Assembly: GCA_021811155.1 (NCBI GenBank)
Contig: JAJZPO010000028.1
Coordinates: 1 to 34,022, forward strand
DNA length: 34,022 nucleotides
DNA from: Bacillota bacterium
GTDB lineage: Bacteria > Bacillota > Desulfitobacteriia > Desulfitobacteriales > JAJXUE01
Direction of reading: 5' to 3'
This document shows, one piece after another, positions 21,446 to 29,067 of the stretch. Numbering within the stretch: the stretch's first letter is position 1; each line of letters starts with the position of its first letter. Position numbers and translations under genes: made by a program. The notes under the pieces are model-generated. The model was not told where the DNA came from. It did no database searches and saw only the letters and a program-made list of their open reading frames with translations.

Positions 21446-23134
21446 TCACTGCTTTATTCTTGCCTTGGCCGAGGTGCGCTGCACCTTGGTTATCTCCACG
21501 GTGACCTTCTGTCCCACATAAGCTCCGCCGTCGTCTATGTTCACCACCAACCCGTTTACCCTGGCGATTCCGGCCTGGGGGTAAATCAGGTGTGGTTCTT
21601 CTACGAACAGTTCCAGTACCTGGCCCACCACCAGGGTGGCAGAGGCAGACTTGATCTGCTCCTGGGATTCCAAGAGCTTAAGCTCATAACGCTCCAGGTG
21701 CATGCTGTCTACCCCGCGCACCAAAATCTGTTTGCCCGTGCGCTTTTCCAGCTCCTGCAGGACATGGCCCCCGCTCCCTATCAGCTGGGACGCAACCAGA
21801 GGGTGGGCTTCCAGCAATATCCCCGGGGCCAGGCTCCGTGCCGCTGACTGGATAATATCCTCTTTTACCTTCAGAGCTACGGTCTCTTCCGAAAACACCC
21901 TCCCTGCGCCCTCACAATAAGGACAGAGCCTGGTCATGACGCTCTCCAGGCTTTGGCGCACCTTCTTCCTGGTCATTTCCACCAGGCCCAGCTGGGTAAG
22001 CCCCAGGATGTTGGTCTTGGTCTTATCTTTCCGGCAGCTGGTTTCCAATACCTCCAACACCTCGCTGCGGTGCTCCGGCGAAACCATGTCGATAAAGTCA
22101 ATAATAATGATGCCGCCGATGTTGCGCAGCCGCAGCTGGCGGGCAATCTCCTGCGCCGCCTCCAGATTGGTATTTAAGACCGTATCCTCTAAATTGGTAG
22201 TGCCCACATACTTGCCCGTGTTGACATCGATTACGGTCAGAGCCTCCGTCTGCTCGATCACCAGGTACCCGCCGCATTTCAGCCAAACCTTCTTTTTCAA
22301 AGCCCGCTGTATTTCCTGTTCGATCGGATAGGCCCCAAACAAGTCCCCTGTTTCGCCAAGACTGATTTTATGCTTGAAACCAGGAGCAAGGAAATCCATT
22401 GCTTCCAGCAATTTTTCGTAGACAAAGCGGTTGTCAACGGTCATCCGCCCCAGGTCTTCCGTGAACAAATCCCGCACGATCCGCTGTACCAATTCCAGGT
22501 CCCTGTGAATCAAAGCCGGGGCGCCATGGTTAAAAGCCCTGGACTGCACTTTTTTCCACAGGCTTACTAGCCCCCGCACATCCTGTTCCAGTTCTTCCTT
22601 CTGCAGCCCTTCCGCCACTGTCCGGACAATCAACCCCATGCCAGGCTGTTTCAATCCCACTGCCAGGCTTTTCAGCCTCTCCCGCTCGCCTTCCAGTTCT
22701 ATGCGGCGGGAAACACCCACATAATCAACCGTGGGCATCAAGACCAGGTACCTGCCGGGCAGAGTAATATTTGTGGTTATCCTGGCTCCCTTGGAACCGG
22801 TAGGTTCCTTCATGATCTGAACCAGCAATTCCTGGCCTTCTTTGAGCACATCCTGGATGTTCAGCTGAGAGTCAAGGGTCTGAGGCTCGCCGTCATCCCC
22901 CATGGTCTTAGGCGGTACAGCGTCCCCCACGTACAGAAAAGCGTTTTTCTCCAGCCCGATGTTGACAAATGCGGCCTGCATTCCGGGCAGGACGTTCTCT
23001 ACCCGTCCTTTGTAAATGTTGCCTACCAACCGCTGGTGCATTGAGCGTTCAATATAAATTTCAGCCAGCTGGCCGTCTTCCATCAGAGCGACTCTGGTCT
23101 GCTCACCGTCTGACTCCACCAGAATTTCTTTCAT
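21446..23134 (-). CDS. rng: ribonuclease E/G family endoribonuclease
   Basis: 562-residue single-strand-specific endoribonuclease involved in rRNA processing and mRNA decay. The N-terminal S1 RNA-binding domain (about 35-125; GNIYKGRVENVLPGMQAAFVNIG) is followed by the 5'-sensor/RNase-H-like region and the catalytic region with metal-binding aspartates (VIDVNTGKYVG and IIIIDFIDM). The zinc-link is CPYC (404-407). After about residue 495 there is a TRAM-like domain (VVGQVLELFVEE...AYVGQKVTVEITK), an extension absent from E. coli RNase G. ATG start with GGGGG upstream. Same strand and close to TIGR03936. Confidence 0.94.
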   Translation of the reverse strand: MKEILVESDGEQTRVALMEDGQLAEIYIERSMHQRLVGNIYKGRVENVLPGMQAAFVNIGLEKNAFLYVGDAVPPKTMGDDGEPQTLDSQLNIQDVLKEGQELLVQIMKEPTGSKGARITTNITLPGRYLVLMPTVDYVGVSRRIELEGERERLKSLAVGLKQPGMGLIVRTVAEGLQKEELEQDVRGLVSLWKKVQSRAFNHGAPALIHRDLELVQRIVRDLFTEDLGRMTVDNRFVYEKLLEAMDFLAPGFKHKISLGETGDLFGAYPIEQEIQRALKKKVWLKCGGYLVIEQTEALTVIDVNTGKYVGTTNLEDTVLNTNLEAAQEIARQLRLRNIGGIIIIDFIDMVSPEHRSEVLEVLETSCRKDKTKTNILGLTQLGLVEMTRKKVRQSLESVMTRLCPYCEGAGRVFSEETVALKVKEDIIQSAARSLAPGILLEAHPLVASQLIGSGGHVLQELEKRTGKQILVRGVDSMHLERYELKLLESQEQIKSASATLVVGQVLELFVEEPHLIYPQAGIARVNGLVVNIDDGGAYVGQKVTVEITKVQRTSAKARIKQ

Positions 23135-23211
23135 CCGGCAACCCCCACTGCAGATTATCCCGGCAAAATCCTAATGGCCCGCGTGGGCCAGAAGATTTTG
23201 CGGTAGCCCTA

Positions 23212-23907
23212 TCAAACTTGATCCAGGGGGGACTTGACTCCCTCTTCGCCCCGGATATAAATACCGGTTCTATGTACCCGGATGCCGTCCACATCCAGGG
23301 GCAGCTCGCCGAATTCCCGCAGTACTCCCACCAGTTCCAGGGGTTTGATACTCCCCTGTTCCGTAATGTCTATCTCCATCTCCAGCTCCAGATACTCACT
23401 GGAAACTCTGCCCCTCAGACTGCGGATAAACGGGCGCAGGTTCTTTTCCTGCCGCCCTTTTTTGGAATAGCGGACATAGCCGATCGATTCCTGCTCCAGA
23501 AAGCGTTCCAGCACACTCTCCAGCTTCTCCTGGGCCAGGGGCAAAAGGAGCGGTACCCTCACCCTGTAGCCCGCGCAGTTAAGCACAGCCATCAAAGCCT
23601 TGGTATGGGCGGGCAGTTCCTTTGCCTCCAGCAGGGTGAGCCCCCGGGGCAGCTGGCCCTGCAGCCTGTGCATAAATTCCGACGGGAGCATCTCCCCGGC
23701 AAGCTCTATATCCACGTATTCCCGCAGGCTGGTAGCGCCTAAAGCCAATGCTGAACCAAAGGCAAGCTTGGGGTGAGGATTGAACCCCTCGGAAAAGGCC
23801 ATGGGAATCCCGGCCCGGCGCATGGCCCGCTCGAAGACCCGGGTCAAGTCCAAATGCCCAATAAATTTTGCCTCGTCTTCCTTGGCAAAGGCGACTCTAA
23901 TTTTCAC
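23212..23907 (-). CDS. TIGR03936/DUF2344 radical-SAM-linked protein
   Basis: 231-residue protein of the DUF2344 family, which nearly always occurs beside or fused to the TIGR03960 radical SAM protein. Typical features are the N-terminal FAKEDEAKFIGHLDLTRVFERAMRRAGIP and SEGFNPHPKLAFGSALALG. Biochemical role not established as far as I know; a link to tRNA or RNA modification is often supposed from its ribosomal context. GTG start overlapping the end of the radical SAM gene by 11 nt, so the two are coupled. Confidence 0.9.
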   Translation of the reverse strand: MKIRVAFAKEDEAKFIGHLDLTRVFERAMRRAGIPMAFSEGFNPHPKLAFGSALALGATSLREYVDIELAGEMLPSEFMHRLQGQLPRGLTLLEAKELPAHTKALMAVLNCAGYRVRVPLLLPLAQEKLESVLERFLEQESIGYVRYSKKGRQEKNLRPFIRSLRGRVSSEYLELEMEIDITEQGSIKPLELVGVLREFGELPLDVDGIRVHRTGIYIRGEEGVKSPLDQV

Positions 23908-25777
23908 CCACTACACCACCCTTTAGTTCCACACTGACATCAAGTTCCGGGCAAACACCACAGGCGTAACACCCCAGGTGGCGGCAGTCTATGGTAGTGA
24001 TGCCCCGCATCGCCCGCTGGTGCTCCCCGGCCAGATGCTGTTTGCTTACCCCGCTGTCGATATGGTCCCACGGCAGGAGTTCATCATACTCCAGCGCCCT
24101 GTTGGCATAAAAATGGGGATCGAGGCCCGCCTCCTTGAGCGCTTCCAGCCAGCGGGAAAACTTAAAGTGCTCAGACCAGCCGTCAAACCTGCACCCCTTG
24201 GACCAGGCCAACTCCAGCACTTTGCCCAGTCTGCGGTCTCCCTTGGCAAAGACTCCTTCCAGGAAGCTGGTCTCCGCGTCGTGCCAGTTGTAGCGCAAGC
24301 GGCGGTCCCGCAGCTTTTCCCTGAGGTACTCCTGTTTGGCTCTCAAGGAGGTGATTGGCTCCTGAGGCTCCCATTGGAAAGGTGTGTGCGCTTTGGGCAC
24401 AAAAGATGACGTGCTCACCGTGATAGTAACGTTCCTCCGCCCTGCCCCGAGCCCCTGGTCAGCCACCTTCTTGGCCAAAGCCGCAATTCCGTCCAGGTCG
24501 GCTTGTTCCTCAGTTGGCAGGCCAATCATAAAATAGAGTTTGATGCTGGACCAGCCCTTGCTGAAGGCCGCCTGAGCCGTGCGCAGCAGGTCTTCCTCCG
24601 TAACATTCTTGTTGATAACGTCCCTCAGGCGCTGGGTGCCTGCTTCCGGCGCAAAGGTAAGCCCCGTTTTCCGCACCTTTTGCACCTCTTCCGCCAGCCC
24701 TACGTCAAAGGAATCGATGCGCAGGGAGGGCAGGGAAACCCCCACACCCTTGTCCCGGTATTCTTCCACCAGGGATTTTACTACAGGCTGGACGCAGGTG
24801 TAATCACCGGTGGACAGGCTCGTAAGGGAAATCTCGTTATAGCCGGTAGAAGAAATCAACTCCCTGGCCTGTTTAAGCAGGGTTTCCGGCCTGCGCTCCC
24901 GCACCGGGCGGTAGAGCATCCCGGCCTGGCAGAAGCGGCAGCCCCTGGAACAGCCTCTGAGGACCTCGAGCATGACCCGGTCATGCACAATTTCCATGTT
25001 CGGCACGATGGCCCGGTCCGGGAAAAAGGAGCGGTCCAAATCTTTGACCACCCGCTTGGTTATTACTGCGGGAATCCCGGCCAGAGCCGGCTGAAAAGAC
25101 TTTAACCTGCCGTCTTCCCTGTACTCCACAGTATATAAGGAAGGGACATATGCCCCCCCGATCCCTGCAGCCCTTGTCAGGACCTCGCGCCGGGGAAGCC
25201 CCTGTTCCTTCGCCTGCCGCACCAGTTCCAGGAACTCAGGCAGCTGCTCCTCGCTCTCCCCGATCAAGAATACGTCGATAAAGTCAGCGAGGGGCTCAGG
25301 GTTATATGCGCAGGGACCGCCGGCAATAACCAGGGGGTCTTCTTCATCCCGCTCCGCGCTGCGCAGAGGTATGCCGCTCAAATCCAGCATGTTCAGGATG
25401 TTGCTGAAGCTCATTTCATACTGCAGGGTAAAACCCACCAGATCGAACTCCCGCACCGGCCTGTATGACTCCAAACTGAAAAGCGGCACCTCATGCTTGC
25501 GCATTCCCTCTTCCATGTCAACCCACGGCGCAAAGACCCGCTCCAGCAGATACCGGTCATAGCTGTTCACCAGATGGTAAAGGATGCGGGTACCCAGATG
25601 GGACATTCCCACTTCATACACATCCGGGAAGGCAAACGCCATTCTCACCCCGGCCCTGCTCCAGTCCTTATGCACGGAATTCCACTCATTCCCCAGATAG
25701 CGCCCCGGTTTCAGGACCTTGGGCAAAATCCTTGTCTCCACCACATCCCTGATCTGCTCAGGCGTCAACTCACGCAT
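23897..25777 (-). CDS. TIGR03960 B12-binding-like radical SAM protein
   Basis: 626-residue radical SAM enzyme. The N-terminal region (about 40-230) has a cobalamin-binding-like Rossmann fold; the radical SAM core has GCSRGCRFC with cysteines 276, 280 and 283 for the 4Fe-4S cluster. The C-terminus has an extra Cys-rich motif (CRHLGCYACGVC) that may hold a second cluster. Substrate unknown. The ATG has GGGAGGA upstream. It is coupled to the TIGR03936 gene and precedes rng, the standard arrangement in Peptococcaceae and relatives. Confidence 0.92.
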   Translation of the reverse strand: MRELTPEQIRDVVETRILPKVLKPGRYLGNEWNSVHKDWSRAGVRMAFAFPDVYEVGMSHLGTRILYHLVNSYDRYLLERVFAPWVDMEEGMRKHEVPLFSLESYRPVREFDLVGFTLQYEMSFSNILNMLDLSGIPLRSAERDEEDPLVIAGGPCAYNPEPLADFIDVFLIGESEEQLPEFLELVRQAKEQGLPRREVLTRAAGIGGAYVPSLYTVEYREDGRLKSFQPALAGIPAVITKRVVKDLDRSFFPDRAIVPNMEIVHDRVMLEVLRGCSRGCRFCQAGMLYRPVRERRPETLLKQARELISSTGYNEISLTSLSTGDYTCVQPVVKSLVEEYRDKGVGVSLPSLRIDSFDVGLAEEVQKVRKTGLTFAPEAGTQRLRDVINKNVTEEDLLRTAQAAFSKGWSSIKLYFMIGLPTEEQADLDGIAALAKKVADQGLGAGRRNVTITVSTSSFVPKAHTPFQWEPQEPITSLRAKQEYLREKLRDRRLRYNWHDAETSFLEGVFAKGDRRLGKVLELAWSKGCRFDGWSEHFKFSRWLEALKEAGLDPHFYANRALEYDELLPWDHIDSGVSKQHLAGEHQRAMRGITTIDCRHLGCYACGVCPELDVSVELKGGVVGEN

Positions 25778-25990
25778 TTCGTTCCTCCCAGGTTACTTTT
25801 CAGGTATTAAGAGTTCAGAATACTTGTAGATGATACACCGTTCTCTCATTCTGACTCCTGACTCCTGACTTCTGACTACTGAACACCTTTACCATCCCAG
25901 GTAAGTATCCCAGCTACCCATATTATTGCAGAGTGTACGGAACTAATATTCCAACCAATAGAAGGTTCTACAGGCGGAAAGGAACTCCTG
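25778..25990. repeat. gap with an inverted 7-bp-period repeat
   Basis: GTTCAGAAT (from 25813) faces a longer block ATTCTGACTCCTGACTCC...ACTGAAC (25848-25883). The remainder to 25990 shows no gene, promoter or clear terminator for the spoIVFB-like gene. Confidence 0.6.
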
Positions 25991-26869
25991 CTAAGGCAGA
26001 CGGTTCACCTGGCCCACAGGGTAGTCGATGCCCTGTTCAAACATGGCCCGGATTACCTGGGTCTCCGTAAACGTGCCGCAGATGCGGAACTGCTCATCGA
26101 TGACGTGAATAATGGTAAACCGCTGCGGCAGAACCTGCCTCACCACGTCTTTGACAGGGTAATCGGGTTTCACCGCCAGGCTGTGCGTACGAAGCAAACC
26201 CCGTGTGACCAGTTCCTCCTTGCGCCGCGTCAGGTAGCGCAGAAAAACAAACTGGGCCTCCTTGTCCTCCTTGCGGGCAGCCAAAAACACAAAGACGCCT
26301 GTCAATACCGGAGTAAAATCAGTATACTTCAGGGCCAGACAAATTATGCCAAGAACTGTGGTGAGGATCCCGGCAGCTTTTCCCGCCTGAGCGGCCTGCC
26401 TTGTAGCCTTGCGGTACCCGTTCCTGGTATTGAGCCATGCCCTGAGCACCCTGCCCCCATCCAGAGGCAAGGCCGGCAGAAGGTTGAACCCGGCCACGGC
26501 CAGATTGGCCTTGACAAAGTAATCAATTATTTCCTGTCCCAGCCACCCCGTCCTGCCCAGCACAACTCCGAGCACAGCCAGGACCAGGTTGCTGGCGGGA
26601 CCGGCCAGGGCTACCGCAACCTCCACCACAGGGTCGGTCTCAAACAGGCCCCTGAAGCGTGCCACCCCGCCAAAGGGCAAGAGCTCCACCGCCTCAATTT
26701 CTATGCCAAACCCCTTGGCAGCAAGAATGTGCACCCATTCATGCACCAGGACCAGCACAAACAGCGCCATAGCCTGGGGCCAAACCCCCAGGCCGGCATA
26801 CAAGGCCATGAGAGCCAGAAAGTACGGGCTTACTTGCAGCTTTATCCCGAAAACATTAAACAAGTGCAA
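25991..26869 (-). CDS. spoIVFB: SpoIVFB-like site-2 (M50) membrane metalloprotease
   Basis: Intramembrane zinc protease. SpoIVFB cleaves pro-sigma-K in the mother cell during sporulation. The zinc motif HEWVH (43-47) and the second motif NLLPALPLDGGR with the third ligand Asp137 are intact, and there are about six hydrophobic segments. The C-terminal region (about 215-292) is a pair of CBS-like segments, as in B. subtilis SpoIVFB. The TTG at 26869 has GGGAGCGG upstream. It follows the M23-like gene by 18 nt, and the pair lies in the same region as spoIVFA-spoIVFB of B. subtilis, between min and rplU. The name rests on this context; another M50 role is possible. Confidence 0.8.
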   Translation of the reverse strand: MHLFNVFGIKLQVSPYFLALMALYAGLGVWPQAMALFVLVLVHEWVHILAAKGFGIEIEAVELLPFGGVARFRGLFETDPVVEVAVALAGPASNLVLAVLGVVLGRTGWLGQEIIDYFVKANLAVAGFNLLPALPLDGGRVLRAWLNTRNGYRKATRQAAQAGKAAGILTTVLGIICLALKYTDFTPVLTGVFVFLAARKEDKEAQFVFLRYLTRRKEELVTRGLLRTHSLAVKPDYPVKDVVRQVLPQRFTIIHVIDEQFRICGTFTETQVIRAMFEQGIDYPVGQVNRLP

Positions 26870-26887
26870 ACCAACCCGCTCCCACCC

Positions 26888-27643
26888 TTAGATTTTAGCC
26901 GGTTGTCCAACCAGAGATTGGGGATTTACAGGCTGGTTGCTGCGCCGGACCTCCCAATGCAGCCAGGGCCGCTGTACCGCCGCTGTAAACCCCAGAGTGC
27001 CAAGACTATCACCTTTATTGACCTTCTGCTGGACCTTGACCTTGACTTCCCCCAGATTGGACAGGACTGAAGTCAGCCCGCTGCCATGGTCGATTTTTAC
27101 GTACCTTCCCAAAGTTGCCTCACTACCCACCGCGATCACCGTACCGGCCATGGGGGCCTGGACGGAACTGCCCAGGGGAGCGGCCACATCAATGCCCGCA
27201 TTATACCTGTTCTTCTGGTCCAGGGGTGAGACCTGCCAACCGAAGCCCGAGACCACCGTACCGTTCACAGGCATCTGCATCGGGCCGTTTTTGGAGGAGG
27301 CCGCCAGGTTGCTTCCCCCTGTGCCAAGCAGACTTTTTGCCGCCTCGTTCAGGGCCACGCTGTAATCGTTTTGGGGTGAAAGGGCGGCCTGAAACATAGC
27401 ATAGATAGAGCCTGACGCCGGGTCGCTGCCATATTTCGCTGCCAGCACAACGAAAAACAGCATTACCGCGGCAATGGTTTGCTTTTGTATCTTGCTGAGG
27501 AAGTCCAGCGAAAACCTGTGGTCCTGCAAGTTTTTCTTCCATGGGGTCAGCTTGTCCCTCTCGTCACCAGCCCAGAAAGACGTCCTGTTCCACCCCTTGT
27601 CCTCCTCAAGGTCCTTGTCCCACCTGTGGTCCGAAAAGCCCAT
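26888..27643 (-). CDS. spoIVFA: SpoIVFA-like degenerate M23 (LytM) protein
   Basis: 251-residue protein with a charged cytoplasmic N-terminus, one membrane helix (about 56-69) and a C-terminal LytM/M23 domain (about 125-245). The metallopeptidase ligands are mostly lost: the first His is Asn148 (YNAGID), the YxHL His is Asn196 (VLSNL), and HxH has become WLH (227-229); Asp152 and His229 remain. It is therefore probably not a hydrolase. B. subtilis SpoIVFA is a non-catalytic LytM protein that holds and inhibits SpoIVFB, which fits the next gene. ATG at 27643 with GGAGGGG 7 nt upstream; an earlier start six codons upstream lacks support. Confidence 0.75.
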   Translation of the reverse strand: MGFSDHRWDKDLEEDKGWNRTSFWAGDERDKLTPWKKNLQDHRFSLDFLSKIQKQTIAAVMLFFVVLAAKYGSDPASGSIYAMFQAALSPQNDYSVALNEAAKSLLGTGGSNLAASSKNGPMQMPVNGTVVSGFGWQVSPLDQKNRYNAGIDVAAPLGSSVQAPMAGTVIAVGSEATLGRYVKIDHGSGLTSVLSNLGEVKVKVQQKVNKGDSLGTLGFTAAVQRPWLHWEVRRSNQPVNPQSLVGQPAKI

Positions 27644-27813
27644 CCTTTTTCCCCTCCACACCGGTTTTCCTTAAAAATATATATGGGACAAGGTTGCTAA
27701 AAATTCCACAACTTGGCAAAAACAAAGCTCTCTGCCCCTGAGCCAGGTTATAAAAAGGTTTCCGGATTCATATAAATCGTAGCAACAACTCAATTTTGAG
27801 AGGAGTGAGCTTT

Positions 27814-28146
27814 GTGCCCGACAACCCCAATTTGCAGCCTGATCCTGCAGATGTAGAAAAAAACAAGGTATCAGCAATCCTGGCCTATATCATCTTTTTT
27901 ATTCCGCTTTTGGCAGCCAAAGACTCAAAATTTGCCATGTACCATTGCAACCAGGGACTAATCCTCTTTCTGGCAGCTGTAATTATCAATGTAGTAGGTT
28001 CCTTGGTGCCAATTATCGGCTGGTTTATCATCCTGCCCCTGGGGGACCTTGCTGTCCTGATACTGGCCATTCTGGGCATCGTCAAAGCGGCCAACGGTCA
28101 GATGGCGCCCCTCCCCCTGATTGGCGGCTTAAAAATCCTGAAGTAA
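27814..28146 (+). CDS. DUF4870/Tic20-like small membrane protein
   Basis: 110-residue protein with three hydrophobic segments. KVSAILAYIIFFIPLLAAKDSKFAMYHCNQG is typical of DUF4870-like proteins (ILAYI...PLL...D.F..YH..QG), and the protein ends in a long hydrophobic helix pair. No biochemical role is known for the family. GTG start with GAGGAGTG 7 nt upstream; the TTG at 27796 has no ribosome site. Monocistronic, with its own terminator, and divergent from the SpoIVFA-like gene. The Cys in YHCNQG is unusual only in that it is the single Cys. Confidence 0.75.
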   Translation: MPDNPNLQPDPADVEKNKVSAILAYIIFFIPLLAAKDSKFAMYHCNQGLILFLAAVIINVVGSLVPIIGWFIILPLGDLAVLILAILGIVKAANGQMAPLPLIGGLKILK

Positions 28147-28150
28147 CCGT

Positions 28151-28187
28151 AGAACCCCTGGCCAATTGCCAGGGGTTCTTTCTTTTT
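28151..28187 (+). terminator. terminator of the DUF4870-like gene
   Basis: AGAACCCCTGGC (28151-28162) and GCCAGGGGTTCT (28168-28179) form a perfect 12-bp stem followed by TTCTTTTT. It lies five bases after the stop codon. Confidence 0.93.
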
Positions 28188-28557
28188 GCGCTGCTCCATG
28201 GCGCACCACACATCCCATCTCTTGTGCCGGAATTCCCCAAAATGCTCAATTTCAGACAAATCAGCAGTATAATGAGGCTGGGGCAACTAACAGAAGGCAG
28301 AAGTCAGGAGACAGGAGTCAGAATAATTGAGCAAGTTATTGAGGCAACTGGGAACGGCTTTTCGGTAACTCCCGAGTGAGTCCTTTGATAACCATTCCCA
28401 GGTCTCATATCTTGAAGTATTCCACCCAGAAACAACTAGCGGCATGCAAGTCTGAATTCTGACTTCTGACTCCAGTATTCTGACTCGTTGCTTATCAGAA
28501 TTAGCCCTGAAACTCCGTCTATATAATCAGGAATGTGGAGAGGAGGTCTAACCGGCA
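28188..28557. repeat. 370-bp gap with an inverted pair of 7-bp-period repeats
   Basis: No convincing gene. AGAAGTCAGGAG-type units (28291-28324) face TCTGAATTCTGACTTCTGAC-type units (28451-28486) across about 125 bp. A TATAAT (28522-28527) lies about 30 nt before the sigma-factor start without a clear -35; TGAAAC at 28508-28513 resembles an ECF -35 but is too close. Nothing else stands out. Confidence 0.55.
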
Positions 28558-29067
28558 GTGCCAAATGATTCTTCTTTTGATGAAGTTTATGAACAGATTT
28601 TTTTGCCTGTCTTCCAGTTTGTCAGGCTGAGGGTCCCCGCCAGCGACGTCGATGACGTGACTGCGGAAGTAATTGCCAAGGTATGGCGGGCCTTGCCCCG
28701 TTTTGAGGCAAAAAGCTCGCTCAAGACCTGGGCCTTGCGCATCGCTTATCATCAGGTAGCTGATTACTACCGCTCGCAGAAACTAAAGCCAACGGTACAA
28801 CTTCAGGTGAACCTGGCTGAAAGCAATACGGCGGATGACCACAGCGAAAAAGTGGCAACCTTGCTTTCAGTCAGTCAAACCTTGGCGAAAATGCCCAGAC
28901 CGCAAGTGGCCGTGATCCAGCTCAGGCTGGTGGAAAACTTTAGCGCCGCAGAGACCGGTGAGATTCTCGGTCTGACCCAAAAAGCGGTTGACAGTCTCCT
29001 CTACAGGGCCAAGAAGAGCTTCCGCAAAATCTATGCCTTGGAGAGCGCAGGAGGTAAGAGTCGATGA
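28558..29067 (+). CDS. ECF-type RNA polymerase sigma factor
   Basis: 169-residue sigma-70 family protein of the ECF type, with only regions 2 and 4. Region 2: FVRLRVPASDVDDVTAEVIAKVWRALPRF...SSLKTWALRIAYHQVADYYRS (core binding and -10 recognition). Region 4: LPRP-like MPRPQVAVIQLRLVENFSAAETGEILGLTQKAVDSLLYRAKKSFRK (helix-turn-helix for -35). GTG start with GGAGG about 11 nt upstream. Its stop overlaps the start of the next gene (ATGA), a usual sign of a sigma/anti-sigma pair. Confidence 0.9.
   Translation: MPNDSSFDEVYEQIFLPVFQFVRLRVPASDVDDVTAEVIAKVWRALPRFEAKSSLKTWALRIAYHQVADYYRSQKLKPTVQLQVNLAESNTADDHSEKVATLLSVSQTLAKMPRPQVAVIQLRLVENFSAAETGEILGLTQKAVDSLLYRAKKSFRKIYALESAGGKSR

Noticed and set aside
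27760-27780. Possible sporulation-sigma promoter (CATATAAAT) upstream of the DUF4870-like gene
   Set aside because: Only the -10-like part resembles the sigma-E consensus and no matching -35 is found at the right spacing.
27945-28379. 144-codon plus-strand ORF overlapping the DUF4870-like gene and the terminator
   Set aside because: It runs through a strong terminator and a repeat; the other frame is the real gene.
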